Source of the DNA: Gemmatimonadaceae bacterium
GTDB taxonomy: Bacteria; Gemmatimonadota; Gemmatimonadetes; Gemmatimonadales; Gemmatimonadaceae
DNA length: 64,000 nt
Direction: 5' to 3'
NCBI GenBank assembly: GCA_016742275.1
Contig: JACVCD010000022.1
Coordinates: forward strand, 17,263-81,262
Position 1 is the stretch's first letter, and each line of letters starts with the position of its first letter. The position numbers and the translations under genes are program-made. Shown here one piece after another: positions 53,336-63,220 of this stretch. Under the pieces are notes generated by a model. It saw only the letters and a list, made by a program, of their open reading frames with translations. It had not been told where the DNA came from and made no database searches.

Positions 53336-55615
53336 CTACTTTAGCGTCGCCGTGGTCTCAAGTGTCTTGAGCACTTCACGCCACGAAAACTTCTCGCCTT
53401 TGCCAAGCACGTGGTAATCCATCCACGCCATTTCCGATGCGCTCTTGGCCATGCGATTGCGCGCGTCAGGAATGCCGTGCGAGTTGCCGGGATACATGAA
53501 CAATTCCGTCGGCACACCGACACGCTTGAGACCCATGTGCAGTTCGACACTCTGTGGACTGGGCACACGCGGGTCACCCTCGACGACGTGGATCATCGTC
53601 GGGGTCTTTGCGTTGCGAATGTACTGAATGGGTGACTGCTTCCAGTACGCATCAAAATCATCGTAGGGTAGCTTGTCGCCGAGGTAGTGCTGACGATTGC
53701 GCTGCACATCGGACTGCGCGTACATCGAAATCCAGTTGGATGTGCCCGCACCACTCGAGATAGCCTTGAAGCGATTGGTGTGGGTGAGAATCCAATTGCT
53801 CCAGTGACCACCGGCACTCCAGCCCAGCACACCCATGCGTGTGCTGTCAACCATGCCATCCTTGATGAGCGCATCCACACCGGTCATGATGTCTTCGTAG
53901 CCGGGCGGAAAGTAGTTACCAACGATGCCGTTCTTGTGCGCTTCGCCGTAGTTGGTCGAACCACGGTAGTTGGGCATGAGCACCATCCATCCCTGCCCGG
54001 CATAGACCTGCGCGCCATAGCCGCCGTTGAAGCTCAGCTGATCGGCTGCAGCAGGACCGCCGTGAATGGCCACGATGAGCGGGTAACGTGTGCCGGGCTT
54101 GTAACCCACCGGCTTGAGCAGCACACCACCAACGGGCTTGCCATCGGATGATGTCCATGTGAACTCCGATGCGTCGCCCAGTGCGAGTTGCTGCGGTGCC
54201 CAATTGTTTGGCTCAGCCAACGTCACCCATGCGGCGCGCTTGCCAAGGTCGGCCAGCGTGGGCACGAGATACTGTGCGGACGGTGTGGCGGGATCCTGAT
54301 ACGACACCAGGAATCGCTTGGTGACTTCATCCTGCGACACACTCAGCACACCCTGCACATTGGTGACGGCCTTTACCTTGCCACTCGCCACATCGAGTGC
54401 AAAAAGCTGCTGCGTCGCGCGCCATCCTTCGTTGAAGTAGATGGTCTTGCCATCGGCGCTCCAGAAGTTCACTGCCACGTCGCCATCGAGATCGCCAATC
54501 TTGCGGAATGGCTGCCCGCGCGCGGCCACGTCGCGCAGATACACACGACGATTCTTCATGTTGTAGCGCGTCATGTCATCGGACGACGAAAACGCGATCT
54601 GTTTCGAGTCCGGCGAGAAGCTGAGCGCCGACTCGGATGTTTCCGCGTTGTCGGTCAGGCGCTCGACCTGTCCATTCTGCGTATCGAGCAGATAGACATC
54701 GGCATAGATGCCTTCTTCGGTGACATTGCGCTTGTAGCGATCGTTGGGCGTGGCATTGAACCCAACCCAGCGGCCATCGGGCGAGATGGTAAAGCCGGTG
54801 ACTGCCAACTTGGGATCGCGCGTGAGCCGTGTGGCAGGCGCCGCGCTCCCACCAGCACCCGCAATATCCGTCACCCACATCGACACCGTCGGCTCTTCTG
54901 CATTGCGGATATTCACCGTGAAGCGCATTTCGCGGCGCTTGCGCTCATCGGCATCGACGGTGTCTGCCGTGAGGAAGTACACGCGCTTGCTATCGGGCGA
55001 GATGCGCCACGTGTCCACTCCGGCAGGCTGCTTGGTCAGCGCCGTAGCGGGCAACGAGTCCGCCGGCCCGCCACGCGCGATGGCCGACGTGGCCAGCACG
55101 TACAACTGTTCCTCGCCATCCTTTCCGCTGCGGTATACCAGCCACGCCCCATCACGGGAGAATGCAAAAGTGCTCACCCCTTCCCGCGCATTCGTGATGC
55201 GACGCGCTTCACCGCCATCGGGATGCAGCACAAACAGCTGCTGCTGATTTGCTGATGCCGTCGGCGCTTCACGATTGGAAGCAAAGACCAACCATCCGCC
55301 ACTCGGCGCCCACTGTGGTGAGCTTTCGTTCTTGTTGGTGGTGAATGTCAGTTGTCGGGTCGCAGCAGCACCCTTGTCTGTCGGCACGAGATACAGATCA
55401 GTCTGTGTCGTCGCCGCCTTCCAATCCGGCGTCGACAGCGAATACACCGCGTATCGTCCATCGGGAGAAAGCACTGGAGCCGACGCGCCGCGCATATGCT
55501 GCGCATCAAGCCACGTCATGGGCCGCTTGGCCGCAGGAGCCTGTGCCGCGAGCACAGCCGGGAAGGTCAGCAGCACCGCGCCGCTGATCACGCGAGGAAG
55601 AGAGAAAGGAGGCAT
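53336..55615 (-). CDS. S9 family peptidase, exported
   Basis: 759 residues from ATG 55615 with a signal peptide (about 1-22). Beta-propeller blades rich in SPDG motifs (LSPDGRYAVYS, SRDGAWLVYRS, SPDSKRVYFL, SPDGRWVGFN) fill the first two thirds. The hydrolase domain has Ser600 in LGWSAGGHW, Asp in VEGDPRVPSPQS and His in GNSHGIPD. Same family as the peptidase at 26183-28462 but a clearly different sequence. A longer frame to 55726 lacks support. Confidence 0.93.
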   Translation of the reverse strand: MPPFSLPRVISGAVLLTFPAVLAAQAPAAKRPMTWLDAQHMRGASAPVLSPDGRYAVYSLSTPDWKAATTQTDLYLVPTDKGAAATRQLTFTTNKNESSPQWAPSGGWLVFASNREAPTASANQQQLFVLHPDGGEARRITNAREGVSTFAFSRDGAWLVYRSGKDGEEQLYVLATSAIARGGPADSLPATALTKQPAGVDTWRISPDSKRVYFLTADTVDADERKRREMRFTVNIRNAEEPTVSMWVTDIAGAGGSAAPATRLTRDPKLAVTGFTISPDGRWVGFNATPNDRYKRNVTEEGIYADVYLLDTQNGQVERLTDNAETSESALSFSPDSKQIAFSSSDDMTRYNMKNRRVYLRDVAARGQPFRKIGDLDGDVAVNFWSADGKTIYFNEGWRATQQLFALDVASGKVKAVTNVQGVLSVSQDEVTKRFLVSYQDPATPSAQYLVPTLADLGKRAAWVTLAEPNNWAPQQLALGDASEFTWTSSDGKPVGGVLLKPVGYKPGTRYPLIVAIHGGPAAADQLSFNGGYGAQVYAGQGWMVLMPNYRGSTNYGEAHKNGIVGNYFPPGYEDIMTGVDALIKDGMVDSTRMGVLGWSAGGHWSNWILTHTNRFKAISSGAGTSNWISMYAQSDVQRNRQHYLGDKLPYDDFDAYWKQSPIQYIRNAKTPTMIHVVEGDPRVPSPQSVELHMGLKRVGVPTELFMYPGNSHGIPDARNRMAKSASEMAWMDYHVLGKGEKFSWREVLKTLETTATLK

Positions 55616-55773
55616 ACCCAAATACTGCGATTGCGAGCATGGGGGGCGCAAATATTCCGCCCCCGCTATACCACTCGCCCCCGCGCCCCGCTCCCACACA
55701 ACCCCAACCCACAGCCCACGGCCCAAAGCTCACAGCAAGTCGCGAGCCCCCCTCGCAGTTCCCCTTTACGCCG

Positions 55774-57483
55774 TTATTGCTCCGCGTAAATGTGTTTTTC
55801 TGCCGCCCCACCTGGATGCACCACCGCCCCATACCTCGCCGGCCCAACTGTTTGCACATATCTCCAGAGTGCACCGCTTGTGTAGTCCGTCGCCCGCGGC
55901 TTCCACTCCGCATGCCGTGCCGCGAGTTCTTCGTCGCTCAGCCGCACTGAGAGTGTGCCGTTCACACCATCAATGTCGATCACATCACCATCGCGCAGCA
56001 GTCCGATCGGACCGCCTACCGCAGCCTCCGGCCCCACGTGCCCAATGCACAATCCGCGCGTGGCACCCGAGAATCGCCCGTCGGTGATGAGCGCCACCTG
56101 TTCGCCCAGTCCCTGTCCGTAGATGGCGCTGGTGGTACTCAGCATCTCTCGCATTCCCGGCCCACCGCGCGGCCCTTCGTAGCGAATGACCAGCACATCG
56201 CCGGCCGCATACTGCCGCTGCATCACCGCTTCGAAACACGCCTCTTCGCTGTCGAACACGCGGGCCGGACCAGAGAACGTGACGTGCTTCATACCGGCCA
56301 CCTTCACCACCGCCCCATCGGGCGCGAGGTTGCCGCGCAAACCTACCAGACCGCCCGTCGGCGACAGCGCTTCCGCCACCGGAACAACGACCTTCTGATC
56401 ACCGGGTAGTGCCACATCCGCCAGATTCTCGGCCAGCGTCTTGCCGGTGATGGTCAGGCAATCACCGTGCAGGAATCCACCGTCGAGCAGCACCTTGAGA
56501 ATGATCGACACGCCACCGATGTCATGCACATCCTTGGCGAGGTACTTCCCGCCCGGCTTGAGATCGGCAATGAGTGGCGTGCGACGAAACACTTCGGCGA
56601 CATCGAACAAGTCGAACGCGAGGCCGGCTTCGTGTGCCAAGGCCGGCAAGTGCAGCGTGGCATTGGTTGAGCCGCCTGTCGCAGCAACAACGGCCGCCGC
56701 GTTCTCCAACGCACGACGCGTCACGATTTGCCGCGGCCGCACCTGATCACGCACGAGACGCATCACGGTCTCACCGCACTGTTCGGCGTACACATCGCGC
56801 GTTTCCCACGCCGCCGGCGGACTGGCAGAACCCGGCAGCGCGAGGCCAATGGCTTCCGACACATAGGCCATGCTGTTGGCCGTGTATTGACCACCGCACG
56901 AGCCGGCACCAGGACACGCCACTTTTTCGAGTGCCGTCAGTTCATCGAGCGATACCGTGCCTGCTGCATATCCGCCCACGGCCTCGAACACATCGAGCAC
57001 GGTGACGTCGCGTTCCTTGTAGCGACCCGGCAGGATGGAACCACCGTAGAGAAACACACTGGGCACATCAAGGCGCAGCATGGCCATCATGAGCCCAGGC
57101 AGTGTCTTGTCGCAGCCGGCGATGCCGACCAGCGCGTCGTAGCAATGCCCTCGCACCGTGAGCTCGATGCTGTCGGCAATTATCTCGCGACTCGGCAGCG
57201 AGGCCTTCATGCCGGCGTGTCCCATCGCGATGCCGTCGGTCACCGTGATGGTGGTGAACTCGCGTGGCGTCCCACCTCCCGCGACCACTCCTCGCTTGGC
57301 GGCGGCCGCCTGTCGCTTGAGCGCAATATTGCATGGCGCGGCTTCGTTCCAGCTCGATACCACACCCACAATGGGCCGAGCGATTTCTTCCGCCGTGAGG
57401 CCCATGGCGTAGTAGAACGCGCGATGCGGGGCACGCTCGGGCCCCGACGTAGCGTGGCGGCTGGGCAGGTGTTCCTTGGACAT
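55774..57483 (-). CDS. ilvD: Dihydroxy-acid dehydratase
   Basis: 569 residues. Iron-sulfur ligand cysteines are Cys51 (APCN), Cys124 (GCDKTLPG) and Cys196 ([15 protein letters not shown]); the three-cysteine set suggests a [2Fe-2S] enzyme. [35 protein letters not shown] and [22 protein letters not shown] are family signatures. It dehydrates the dihydroxy acids of valine, leucine and isoleucine synthesis. Other ilv genes are absent from the window. ATG at 57483. Confidence 0.97.
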   Translation of the reverse strand: MSKEHLPSRHATSGPERAPHRAFYYAMGLTAEEIARPIVGVVSSWNEAAPCNIALKRQAAAAKRGVVAGGGTPREFTTITVTDGIAMGHAGMKASLPSREIIADSIELTVRGHCYDALVGIAGCDKTLPGLMMAMLRLDVPSVFLYGGSILPGRYKERDVTVLDVFEAVGGYAAGTVSLDELTALEKVACPGAGSCGGQYTANSMAYVSEAIGLALPGSASPPAAWETRDVYAEQCGETVMRLVRDQVRPRQIVTRRALENAAAVVAATGGSTNATLHLPALAHEAGLAFDLFDVAEVFRRTPLIADLKPGGKYLAKDVHDIGGVSIILKVLLDGGFLHGDCLTITGKTLAENLADVALPGDQKVVVPVAEALSPTGGLVGLRGNLAPDGAVVKVAGMKHVTFSGPARVFDSEEACFEAVMQRQYAAGDVLVIRYEGPRGGPGMREMLSTTSAIYGQGLGEQVALITDGRFSGATRGLCIGHVGPEAAVGGPIGLLRDGDVIDIDGVNGTLSVRLSDEELAARHAEWKPRATDYTSGALWRYVQTVGPARYGAVVHPGGAAEKHIYAEQ

Positions 57484-57584
57484 GTCGAACGGCGGGAGTT
57501 AGGTGGGAGATCGGCTGGCACACGCCGACGTCGAGAGTACGCGCAAGGCCACCAATGCGCTCAAATCGCGCAGGAATCAGACCG

Positions 57585-58247
57585 CTATCGCACCCGTCGC
57601 CATTCGTCCGCGCGCGCCACCGCTTCCACGTACTTGCGCTCGCTCTTGCGGTCGGCCGCGCCATGACTGACGGACACACCACCCATGACGGCCGTGCCAT
57701 CGACCCGAACAATTGGCGCGTCGGTATCCGCAATCATTCGGCCGGCATCGTGATCCACACCACCCAGGAAGGCGCTGCTCACGAACTCCACGCGCACGCC
57801 CTCCGGCAGAATGAGGTCCACACCGCCCATCCATGCGGCAACATCGATGCGCGTTACACCAGGGCCGAAACGCGCCTGTCGCAAGTCGAGTTCACCACCT
57901 CCGGCCACGGCCCACAACTTGAGATGGCGCGGCACGACATACGAACCTTTCAGACTGAAGCCACCCATGGCGGCCATCATGAGCCCGCGCTCAGGCACGT
58001 GCTCATTGGTGATCTGCACTTGTTGCACGTCGCCGAAGGAAAGACCGGGCGCGTCGGGGTCTGCCAACAGCCCCGCCAACTCCGCCGACGTCTGCACGCG
58101 AAACACGTAGGCGAGTCGCGCATCCAACTCCTCCAACGACAACCGATCGTTGGCATAGGCCGTGGACAACGCCGCGACCGCACGCTCTCGCGCGCGGTCG
58201 CTTACTGCTACCGGAAAACCGGCTGCGTCGTACGGGCCATGGGTCAC
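57585..58247 (-). CDS. DUF1707 / LiaF-like protein
   Basis: 220 residues. The N-terminal DUF1707 helix-turn region is AVSDRARERAVAALSTAYANDRLSLEELDARLAYVF (in part), and residues about 85-190 form glycine-spaced beta repeats (AMGGFSLKGSY, AWMGGVDLILPEGVRVE, AFLGGVDHDAG, AVMGGVSVSHG) like the LiaF C-terminal domain. Such proteins are linked to envelope stress. GTG at 58247 overlaps the amidase stop (GTGA). No membrane helix was seen. Confidence 0.8.
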   Translation of the reverse strand: MTHGPYDAAGFPVAVSDRARERAVAALSTAYANDRLSLEELDARLAYVFRVQTSAELAGLLADPDAPGLSFGDVQQVQITNEHVPERGLMMAAMGGFSLKGSYVVPRHLKLWAVAGGGELDLRQARFGPGVTRIDVAAWMGGVDLILPEGVRVEFVSSAFLGGVDHDAGRMIADTDAPIVRVDGTAVMGGVSVSHGAADRKSERKYVEAVARADEWRRVR

Positions 58248-60073
58248 AACGACGGCCGACGGCTGTGGAAGTCCGTGTTCTTCTGAAACTGATGTGCGAT
58301 GGAGAGGATCACGTCGTCATTGTAGAGATTGCCCGTGATTACCGCGCAGATCGGCTGCGCCTTGTACGTCGGCGCGGGCGTGGAATCATTGCCACGCTGC
58401 GGACCACCAAACTGCGGCACATCGAACTTGTACGGCAACACCGCGCACGGGTGGCCCGTCTGCGCATTCGGCGCCACGTCCGCATTCGGTGCGGCAATGA
58501 ACGCATCGAGATCCTTCATGAACTCGCCCCACTTCTGCACCAGCATCAGACGACGACGCTGATTGTTCACGAAGTCGAATGCCCGCAGGGTACGACCACC
58601 GACAAAACGCGGATTCCAGTCCGCTGGCGCCATGGGATTGTTCTCACCCTCGGCCACACCAGCCGGGCGCGCCGGAGGTGTATTGCCAAACGACGCGTTG
58701 TTGTTGGCACGCTCGGGCAGCGCATTGAGATCAAGACCGAACTCCTTGGCCTTGCGCTGCACATAGCTGTCGAACGCCGCGGCGTATTCCACGTTGAGAC
58801 CACCACCGGCCATACCCGCAATCGTTGGACGCGCGCCGATTTCCTTCGGCTTCATGCCCAGTGACTTGAGCTTGTCCACCAGCTCCTTTGGTGCGTTCGG
58901 GTCCACGCCAATGCGCACGGCCGCCAGATTGAGCGCGCGATCAAACCGGAACGGTGTAGTCACCGTGCTCGGATCTTTTTCGTCCACGCCGTGCAACACA
59001 CTGAACACCATCGCGCAGTCTTCGACCGTGCGGCACATGGGGCCTACGCGATCCTGCGACCAAGACAACACCATGCCGCCGTGACGGCTCACACGGCCAT
59101 ACGTCGGCCGCAGCGCACTGATGCCGTTCCGAATGGACGGTGACACGATCGATCCCTGCGTTTCGGTACCGATCGAGAAAGCCACGAGTCCCGCAGCCGT
59201 TGCAGAGCCCGGGCCTGCCGACGATCCACTCGCACCGATATTGGTGTTCCACGGATTGTTGGTGCGACCGCCGTACCACCAGTCATTTTGCGCAAAGAGT
59301 CCGGTGGACAACTTCGCGAGCAACACCGCACCCGCCGCACGCAGACGCACCACAATTTCCGCGTCGTAGTCGTACGCCTGATCCTTGAAGTCAGCCGATC
59401 CCCACGACGTGGGCGCAGCGCGCGTCGCAAACAGATCCTTGAGACCGTATGGCACGCCATGCAACGGACCGCGTGACTTTCCTGCACGCGTTTCGGCATC
59501 CATCGCATCGGCTTCTGCGCGCGCACTCGTCTCCATCAGCGTCACCACGCAATTGAGCGTGGGGTTATAGCGCTTGAGACGTTCGAGATAGATGTCGGTG
59601 ATCTGACGCGACGTAATGTGCCGAGCGCGAATAAGCGCGGAAATGCGATGCGCCGGCAGAAACGCGAGCGTTTCGGGATCCTTGGGGACCGCACCCACCC
59701 ACGGTGTCACGACATGTGCCGTACGCGTAAACGCCGCCGCACCACGCGTCCGAATCAGATTGGCCATCAACGCGCCCGTACCCGCCGGATACGGCATGAA
59801 CTGCAGCGCCGGCGCTTCGCCATTGCCCAGAGGAACGGGCGGCTGCTGTTGCTGCACCGGTGGCTGGACGTGACGCCAGATACCGGAGGTCGCGTCGAGA
59901 TACTGTGCCGGTGTTTGCGCTCCCAATGAGCGAGCCCCGAAGGCTCCCGCAGCCGCAGCTACGAGCGATCGGAACATGAATTCACGACGGTCGAGCCCCG
60001 TCGCAGCTTCATCGTAGTCCAGAGCCGCCAATTCGGCTTCGGCCTGGTCCAGCACGTCGAGTGGGGTATCCAC
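58244..60073 (-). CDS. Amidase signature family hydrolase with Tat-like signal
   Basis: 609 residues from GTG 60073, preceded by GGAG at a good distance. Arg29-Arg30 in LDRREFMFRSLVAAAAGAF looks like a Tat signal set back from the N-terminus. The amidase core has GVPYGLKDLFATRAAP (catalytic Lys region), GASGSSAGPGSATAAG and GTETQGSIVSPS with the Ser-cisSer-Lys triad. Substrate unknown; the coupled DUF1707 gene gives no hint. Confidence 0.9.
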   Translation of the reverse strand: MDTPLDVLDQAEAELAALDYDEAATGLDRREFMFRSLVAAAAGAFGARSLGAQTPAQYLDATSGIWRHVQPPVQQQQPPVPLGNGEAPALQFMPYPAGTGALMANLIRTRGAAAFTRTAHVVTPWVGAVPKDPETLAFLPAHRISALIRARHITSRQITDIYLERLKRYNPTLNCVVTLMETSARAEADAMDAETRAGKSRGPLHGVPYGLKDLFATRAAPTSWGSADFKDQAYDYDAEIVVRLRAAGAVLLAKLSTGLFAQNDWWYGGRTNNPWNTNIGASGSSAGPGSATAAGLVAFSIGTETQGSIVSPSIRNGISALRPTYGRVSRHGGMVLSWSQDRVGPMCRTVEDCAMVFSVLHGVDEKDPSTVTTPFRFDRALNLAAVRIGVDPNAPKELVDKLKSLGMKPKEIGARPTIAGMAGGGLNVEYAAAFDSYVQRKAKEFGLDLNALPERANNNASFGNTPPARPAGVAEGENNPMAPADWNPRFVGGRTLRAFDFVNNQRRRLMLVQKWGEFMKDLDAFIAAPNADVAPNAQTGHPCAVLPYKFDVPQFGGPQRGNDSTPAPTYKAQPICAVITGNLYNDDVILSIAHQFQKNTDFHSRRPSL

Positions 60074-60217
60074 GCAAGCACTCCAGCAGGTGGGACGTTC
60101 AAGGCGGGTCACGGCGCAGGGCGCACCGCGACCCCAATATCTCTCACGGACATCCCACTCGGGAGACTGAAATCCTGCCACCGCTGTGAAAATCCCGCGA
60201 TTGACCAACGTTCTGGT

Positions 60218-60245
60218 TTGTGGCACCCGTTGCGTGCGGTACTTT
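60218..60245 (+). promoter_or_regulatory. Promoter of the GntR gene, leaderless arrangement
   Basis: TTGTGG (60218-60223), 16 bases, TACTTT (60240-60245), then seven bases to the ATG at 60253. Confidence 0.5.
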
Positions 60246-60252
60246 ATCCCGC

Positions 60253-60999
60253 ATGTCGCGAATTGCCCCGCCTTCCTCACTGTTCGACGGTACTCCGGCT
60301 TCGGATGCCGATGTCTATCAGCGTTTGCTCGATCTCGTCGTGCGCGGTGAACTCGTTCCAGGTTCACGCCTCACCGAGCCCATGGTCGCCGAGCGACTCG
60401 ACGTCAGTCGCACGCCCGCTCGCGAGGCCATGCATCGTTTGCAACTTGAGGGCCTGCTGATACCCGACGGTGGAGGCGAGCGTCCCCGTGTGGCCGTTGC
60501 GCCACTGGACGCTCCCGAAGCACGCGAAGTGTATCGAACCACGGGGCTGCTCGAGAGTGCCGCAGCACGTGCGGCGGCAGACATGCCAGGCAGCGCCCGC
60601 AGCACGTTGGCGCGATCGCTGGCCCGTTTCGACAAGGCCTTTCGAACGGAAGCGGCGCGAACGGACGCTGATGCCACGGTGTTATTCACCAATCATCACG
60701 GTTTTCATCAGCTGATTGCCGAACGCTGCGCCGGTCCAGTCACCCAGATGCTGCTCCAGGCACTGCACCCGCGGCGTGCCCGCTATGAGTGGTTCCACGC
60801 ACCGCTCGTTCAAACCGCGGGGCAATCATTCGATCGGACGTATCAGGAACACGATGCCATCGTCGAAGCCATAGCCTCCGGTTCTGCATCGCAGATTGAG
60901 CAGGCCGTACGCCGGAATTGGCATAAGGCAGCCGATCGTCTCGCCGCCGCCATTCAGCACCTGCAGAAAACCGAGACCGAAAAAAAACGCCCCCGCTGA
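60253..60999 (+). CDS. GntR-family regulator, FadR/FCD subgroup
   Basis: 248 residues from ATG 60253. Winged-helix domain: VYQRLLDLVVRGELVPGSRL, LDVSRTPAREAMHRLQLEGLL. The C-terminal all-helical FCD domain contains FHQLIAERC and YQEHDAIVEAI, with metal/ligand-contact histidines. It is divergent from the amidase gene by 180 bases and may control it; the effector is probably a small organic acid. The stop lies inside the tonB terminator. Confidence 0.92.
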   Translation: MSRIAPPSSLFDGTPASDADVYQRLLDLVVRGELVPGSRLTEPMVAERLDVSRTPAREAMHRLQLEGLLIPDGGGERPRVAVAPLDAPEAREVYRTTGLLESAAARAAADMPGSARSTLARSLARFDKAFRTEAARTDADATVLFTNHHGFHQLIAERCAGPVTQMLLQALHPRRARYEWFHAPLVQTAGQSFDRTYQEHDAIVEAIASGSASQIEQAVRRNWHKAADRLAAAIQHLQKTETEKKRPR

Positions 61000-61011
61000 T
61001 TGCGAGGGCGT
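60979..61011 (-). terminator. Terminator for tonB inside the end of the GntR gene
   Basis: On the minus strand ACGCCCTCGC pairs with GCGGGGGCGT, followed by eight T. The TGA stop of the GntR gene lies within it. Confidence 0.85.
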
Positions 61012-61041
61012 GAGAACGTCAGGGTCTTTGCAGCGACGAAT

Positions 61042-61731
61042 TCAACTGGTCGGTGGACGAATGCGAAACGCAAACGCCTGTTCGACCAGCTGGGACACTC
61101 TCCGTCCTGAATACACGGCGGGTCGATACTTCATCCGCGGCAATGCCGCCTTCACCGCGCGTACAAAGAGCGGATCGGCCTTGTCTATGAGTCGGAGCGA
61201 CAGCGTATCCGCGTAGCCGGTGCTATCCACGATGAAGCGGGCATAGACCACACCCTCAACACCGGCCTTGAGCAGCGCTTCCGGATATTGCGGCCCTTCC
61301 GCGGTAGGATCGAGAGCTGCAGTGCTATCGACCTCGATTTCACTCATCGCACGTTCCGACTCCACCGGGGGTGATGGAGGAACTTCGGCTTCGGATGGTG
61401 TCCCACCTGCGGTCTGTACGGCCACCGGACGCGTGCCGTCTTCAACCGGCGGCTCCGTCTCTCCTGGCTGGGCTTCGTGCAGACCACCGAGACCAACCCA
61501 GTCGAGACGCTCTTCCGCAGGCGGTGGGGAGTACTCCTTGAGCGGCGCCAGAAATGTCACCCGTTCATTTGACGGCACCGGCGTAACCTGGCGCTCGACA
61601 TAGCCCCCAAACAGAAAAACCCCGACCGCCAACACATCCACACCAAGCCCGATCCCGGGTTTGACGAGGGCGTGCCACGAGAGGTGGCGATTGGATTCGG
61701 AAAGGGAAAAGAGCGCGCGACGCGATGGCAT
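61042..61731 (-). CDS. tonB: Energy transducer TonB
   Basis: 229 residues from ATG 61731, with a GGAGG ribosome site. One membrane helix (about 25-43), a Pro/Glu-rich periplasmic spacer (PPPAEERLD, EVPPSPPVESE), and a C-terminal TonB domain: QYPEALLKAGVEGVVYARFIVDSTGYAD (in part) and RPAVYSGRRVSQLVEQAFAFRI. It carries proton-motive energy to outer-membrane receptors such as the one at 42398-44599. exbB and exbD are not in the window. A longer frame upstream has no ribosome site. Confidence 0.9.
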   Translation of the reverse strand: MPSRRALFSLSESNRHLSWHALVKPGIGLGVDVLAVGVFLFGGYVERQVTPVPSNERVTFLAPLKEYSPPPAEERLDWVGLGGLHEAQPGETEPPVEDGTRPVAVQTAGGTPSEAEVPPSPPVESERAMSEIEVDSTAALDPTAEGPQYPEALLKAGVEGVVYARFIVDSTGYADTLSLRLIDKADPLFVRAVKAALPRMKYRPAVYSGRRVSQLVEQAFAFRIRPPTS

Positions 61732-61856
61732 GAGGACCTCCGTCCAGGTGGCCCAAACTAGGAGCGCAATTGCGCTCTGACCATCATTCAGCGGCAAATG
61801 GCAGACGCGCAAGGGCAAACGGTCGTTTGGACGGGACGAGGCGATCCTTTTCTCAC

Positions 61857-61885
61857 TTGTGAAATGGCACCATTCTAGTTACGTA
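61857..61885 (+). promoter_or_regulatory. Promoter of the second Rrf2 gene, leaderless arrangement
   Basis: TTGTGA (61857-61862), 17 bases, TACGTA (61880-61885), six bases to the ATG at 61892. Confidence 0.55.
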
Positions 61886-61891
61886 TCATTT

Positions 61892-62347
61892 ATGAACTCC
61901 CGCCTCACTGTGGCGTCGCACGTTCTCGGCATGATTGCGTTCTGTGAACGCGAAGAAGGCCGCGGCGTTACGTCCGATGAACTCGCTGAGAGTGTGGGCA
62001 CCAACGCGGTCGTTATCCGTCGGGTGCTCGCGCAACTCAAGCATGCGGGATTGATCGACAGTCGGCGCGGCGCCGGTGGTGGTTCCGTGCTCGCGCGGCC
62101 AGCCGGCGACATCACGCTCCGCATGGTGCATGAAGCTGTGCACGATGAGCAGTGCGAACTCATCGGTCGACATGCCAGTGATGTCGGAGCCGAGTGCCCG
62201 GTGGCACCGGTCATCGCCGAGTACCTCGATGGCCTGTATCGCGAAGCGGAAGAAGCCCTTCGCCAGACGCTGGCCCGTGTGACGATCGAGCAGATGTCAC
62301 AGGACGTCATGCAGCGCATGCAGCAACGGCGGGCGCACGTAGCCTGA
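61892..62347 (+). CDS. Rrf2-family regulator (YwnA-like)
   Basis: 151 residues. MNSRLTVASHVLGMIAF, TSDELAESVGTNAVVIRRVLAQLKHAGLI and GAGGGSVLARPAGDITL are the Rrf2 winged helix. Only two cysteines remain (in DEQCELIG and AECPVAP), 13 residues apart, so the NsrR-type iron-sulfur site is absent. It resembles the YwnA/redox-sensing branch. Target genes are unknown. Confidence 0.9.
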   Translation: MNSRLTVASHVLGMIAFCEREEGRGVTSDELAESVGTNAVVIRRVLAQLKHAGLIDSRRGAGGGSVLARPAGDITLRMVHEAVHDEQCELIGRHASDVGAECPVAPVIAEYLDGLYREAEEALRQTLARVTIEQMSQDVMQRMQQRRAHVA

Positions 62348-62409
62348 CCGATTCGCGTGAACGAATGCGTTTCGCCGTGACTTTATTCGTAACACCGCTG
62401 GATACGTAC

Positions 62410-63114
62410 ATGAGCACGAGCTCACCTATGTCGCACATTTTTCGAACCACACGGGCGTCGTTGGCGCTTGGCATCGCACTACTGACGCAGTCCGCGGCCA
62501 TTGCAGACGCGCAGTCGGCATCCCCGGGACAAGCAGTCGCCCGCGTTCCCCTGGCGTCGGATATCACACTCGATATTCCCGGGAACAGCCGCTTGGCCGG
62601 GATGGCTGAGGGGATCGATTCGGTGCGCGCGCGCTTGCGGACGATGGGGCTCGACACGCCGGACGCTCCACTCCGCTGGGAGCAGTTTGTTCTTTCCGAC
62701 GTGGATCAGGTCTGGTTCATCGCGTCGTCGCCACGCGAGTCGAATCACGCAGAGCAGCCGCTGCTTCTGGTCGCGCGACGCGATTCCGTACGTGGTGTCG
62801 TTGCCCTGCGAGTCATTCCCCAGAACCAGTCCGCGTTCGACAAGCGGCACGCACGCGACGACGGCATTGTGCGCACATCGCTCGCGGCGCAGCGCAATCG
62901 TAGGCAGGTGCTCGCTCTCCATGCCGGCAATGGCAAGGTGCGGTTTGTCGGCGCGGATGCGAATGACGCGTGGGTGGTCGTCGATGATCCCTCGACACTC
63001 CGCCCTGCCCCACTGTTGCTGCACTATCGCTTCGATGCCGCAGGCTATCTGATCGACGTACGTCGTGCGACGACTGGCAGCACCGTGCATGCTGTGTTGT
63101 GGGGGCCGCCCTGA
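62410..63114 (+). CDS. Secreted protein of unknown function
   Basis: 234 residues from ATG 62410 with a signal peptide ending IADAQ. The mature part is a compact, Arg/Asp-rich domain (IDSVRARLRTMGLDTPDAPLRWEQFVLSDVDQVWFIAS in part) with alternating hydrophobic strands and the end HYRFDAAGYLIDVRRATTGS. An earlier in-frame start would overlap the Rrf2 gene and is rejected. No family recognised. Confidence 0.65.
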   Translation: MSTSSPMSHIFRTTRASLALGIALLTQSAAIADAQSASPGQAVARVPLASDITLDIPGNSRLAGMAEGIDSVRARLRTMGLDTPDAPLRWEQFVLSDVDQVWFIASSPRESNHAEQPLLLVARRDSVRGVVALRVIPQNQSAFDKRHARDDGIVRTSLAAQRNRRQVLALHAGNGKVRFVGADANDAWVVVDDPSTLRPAPLLLHYRFDAAGYLIDVRRATTGSTVHAVLWGPP

Positions 63115-63139
63115 ACTCAGTCCCGTGAATCCAGTCCCC

Positions 63140-63166
63140 CGGAGTCGGTCCGCGTGACCGACTCCG
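63140..63166. terminator. Perfect hairpin after the secreted protein gene
   Basis: CGGAGTCGGTC / GACCGACTCCG over a CGCGT loop, 11 pairs, no T run. Confidence 0.55.
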
Positions 63167-63185
63167 CATGGGACACGCCAAGGAA

Positions 63186-63214
63186 TTGCCAAACTACTGA
63201 CTTGTCAGTACACT
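63186..63214 (+). promoter_or_regulatory. Promoter of the last gene, leaderless arrangement
   Basis: TTGCCA (63186-63191), 17 bases, TACACT (63209-63214), six bases to the ATG at 63221. Confidence 0.6.
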
Positions 63215-63220
63215 GGCGAT

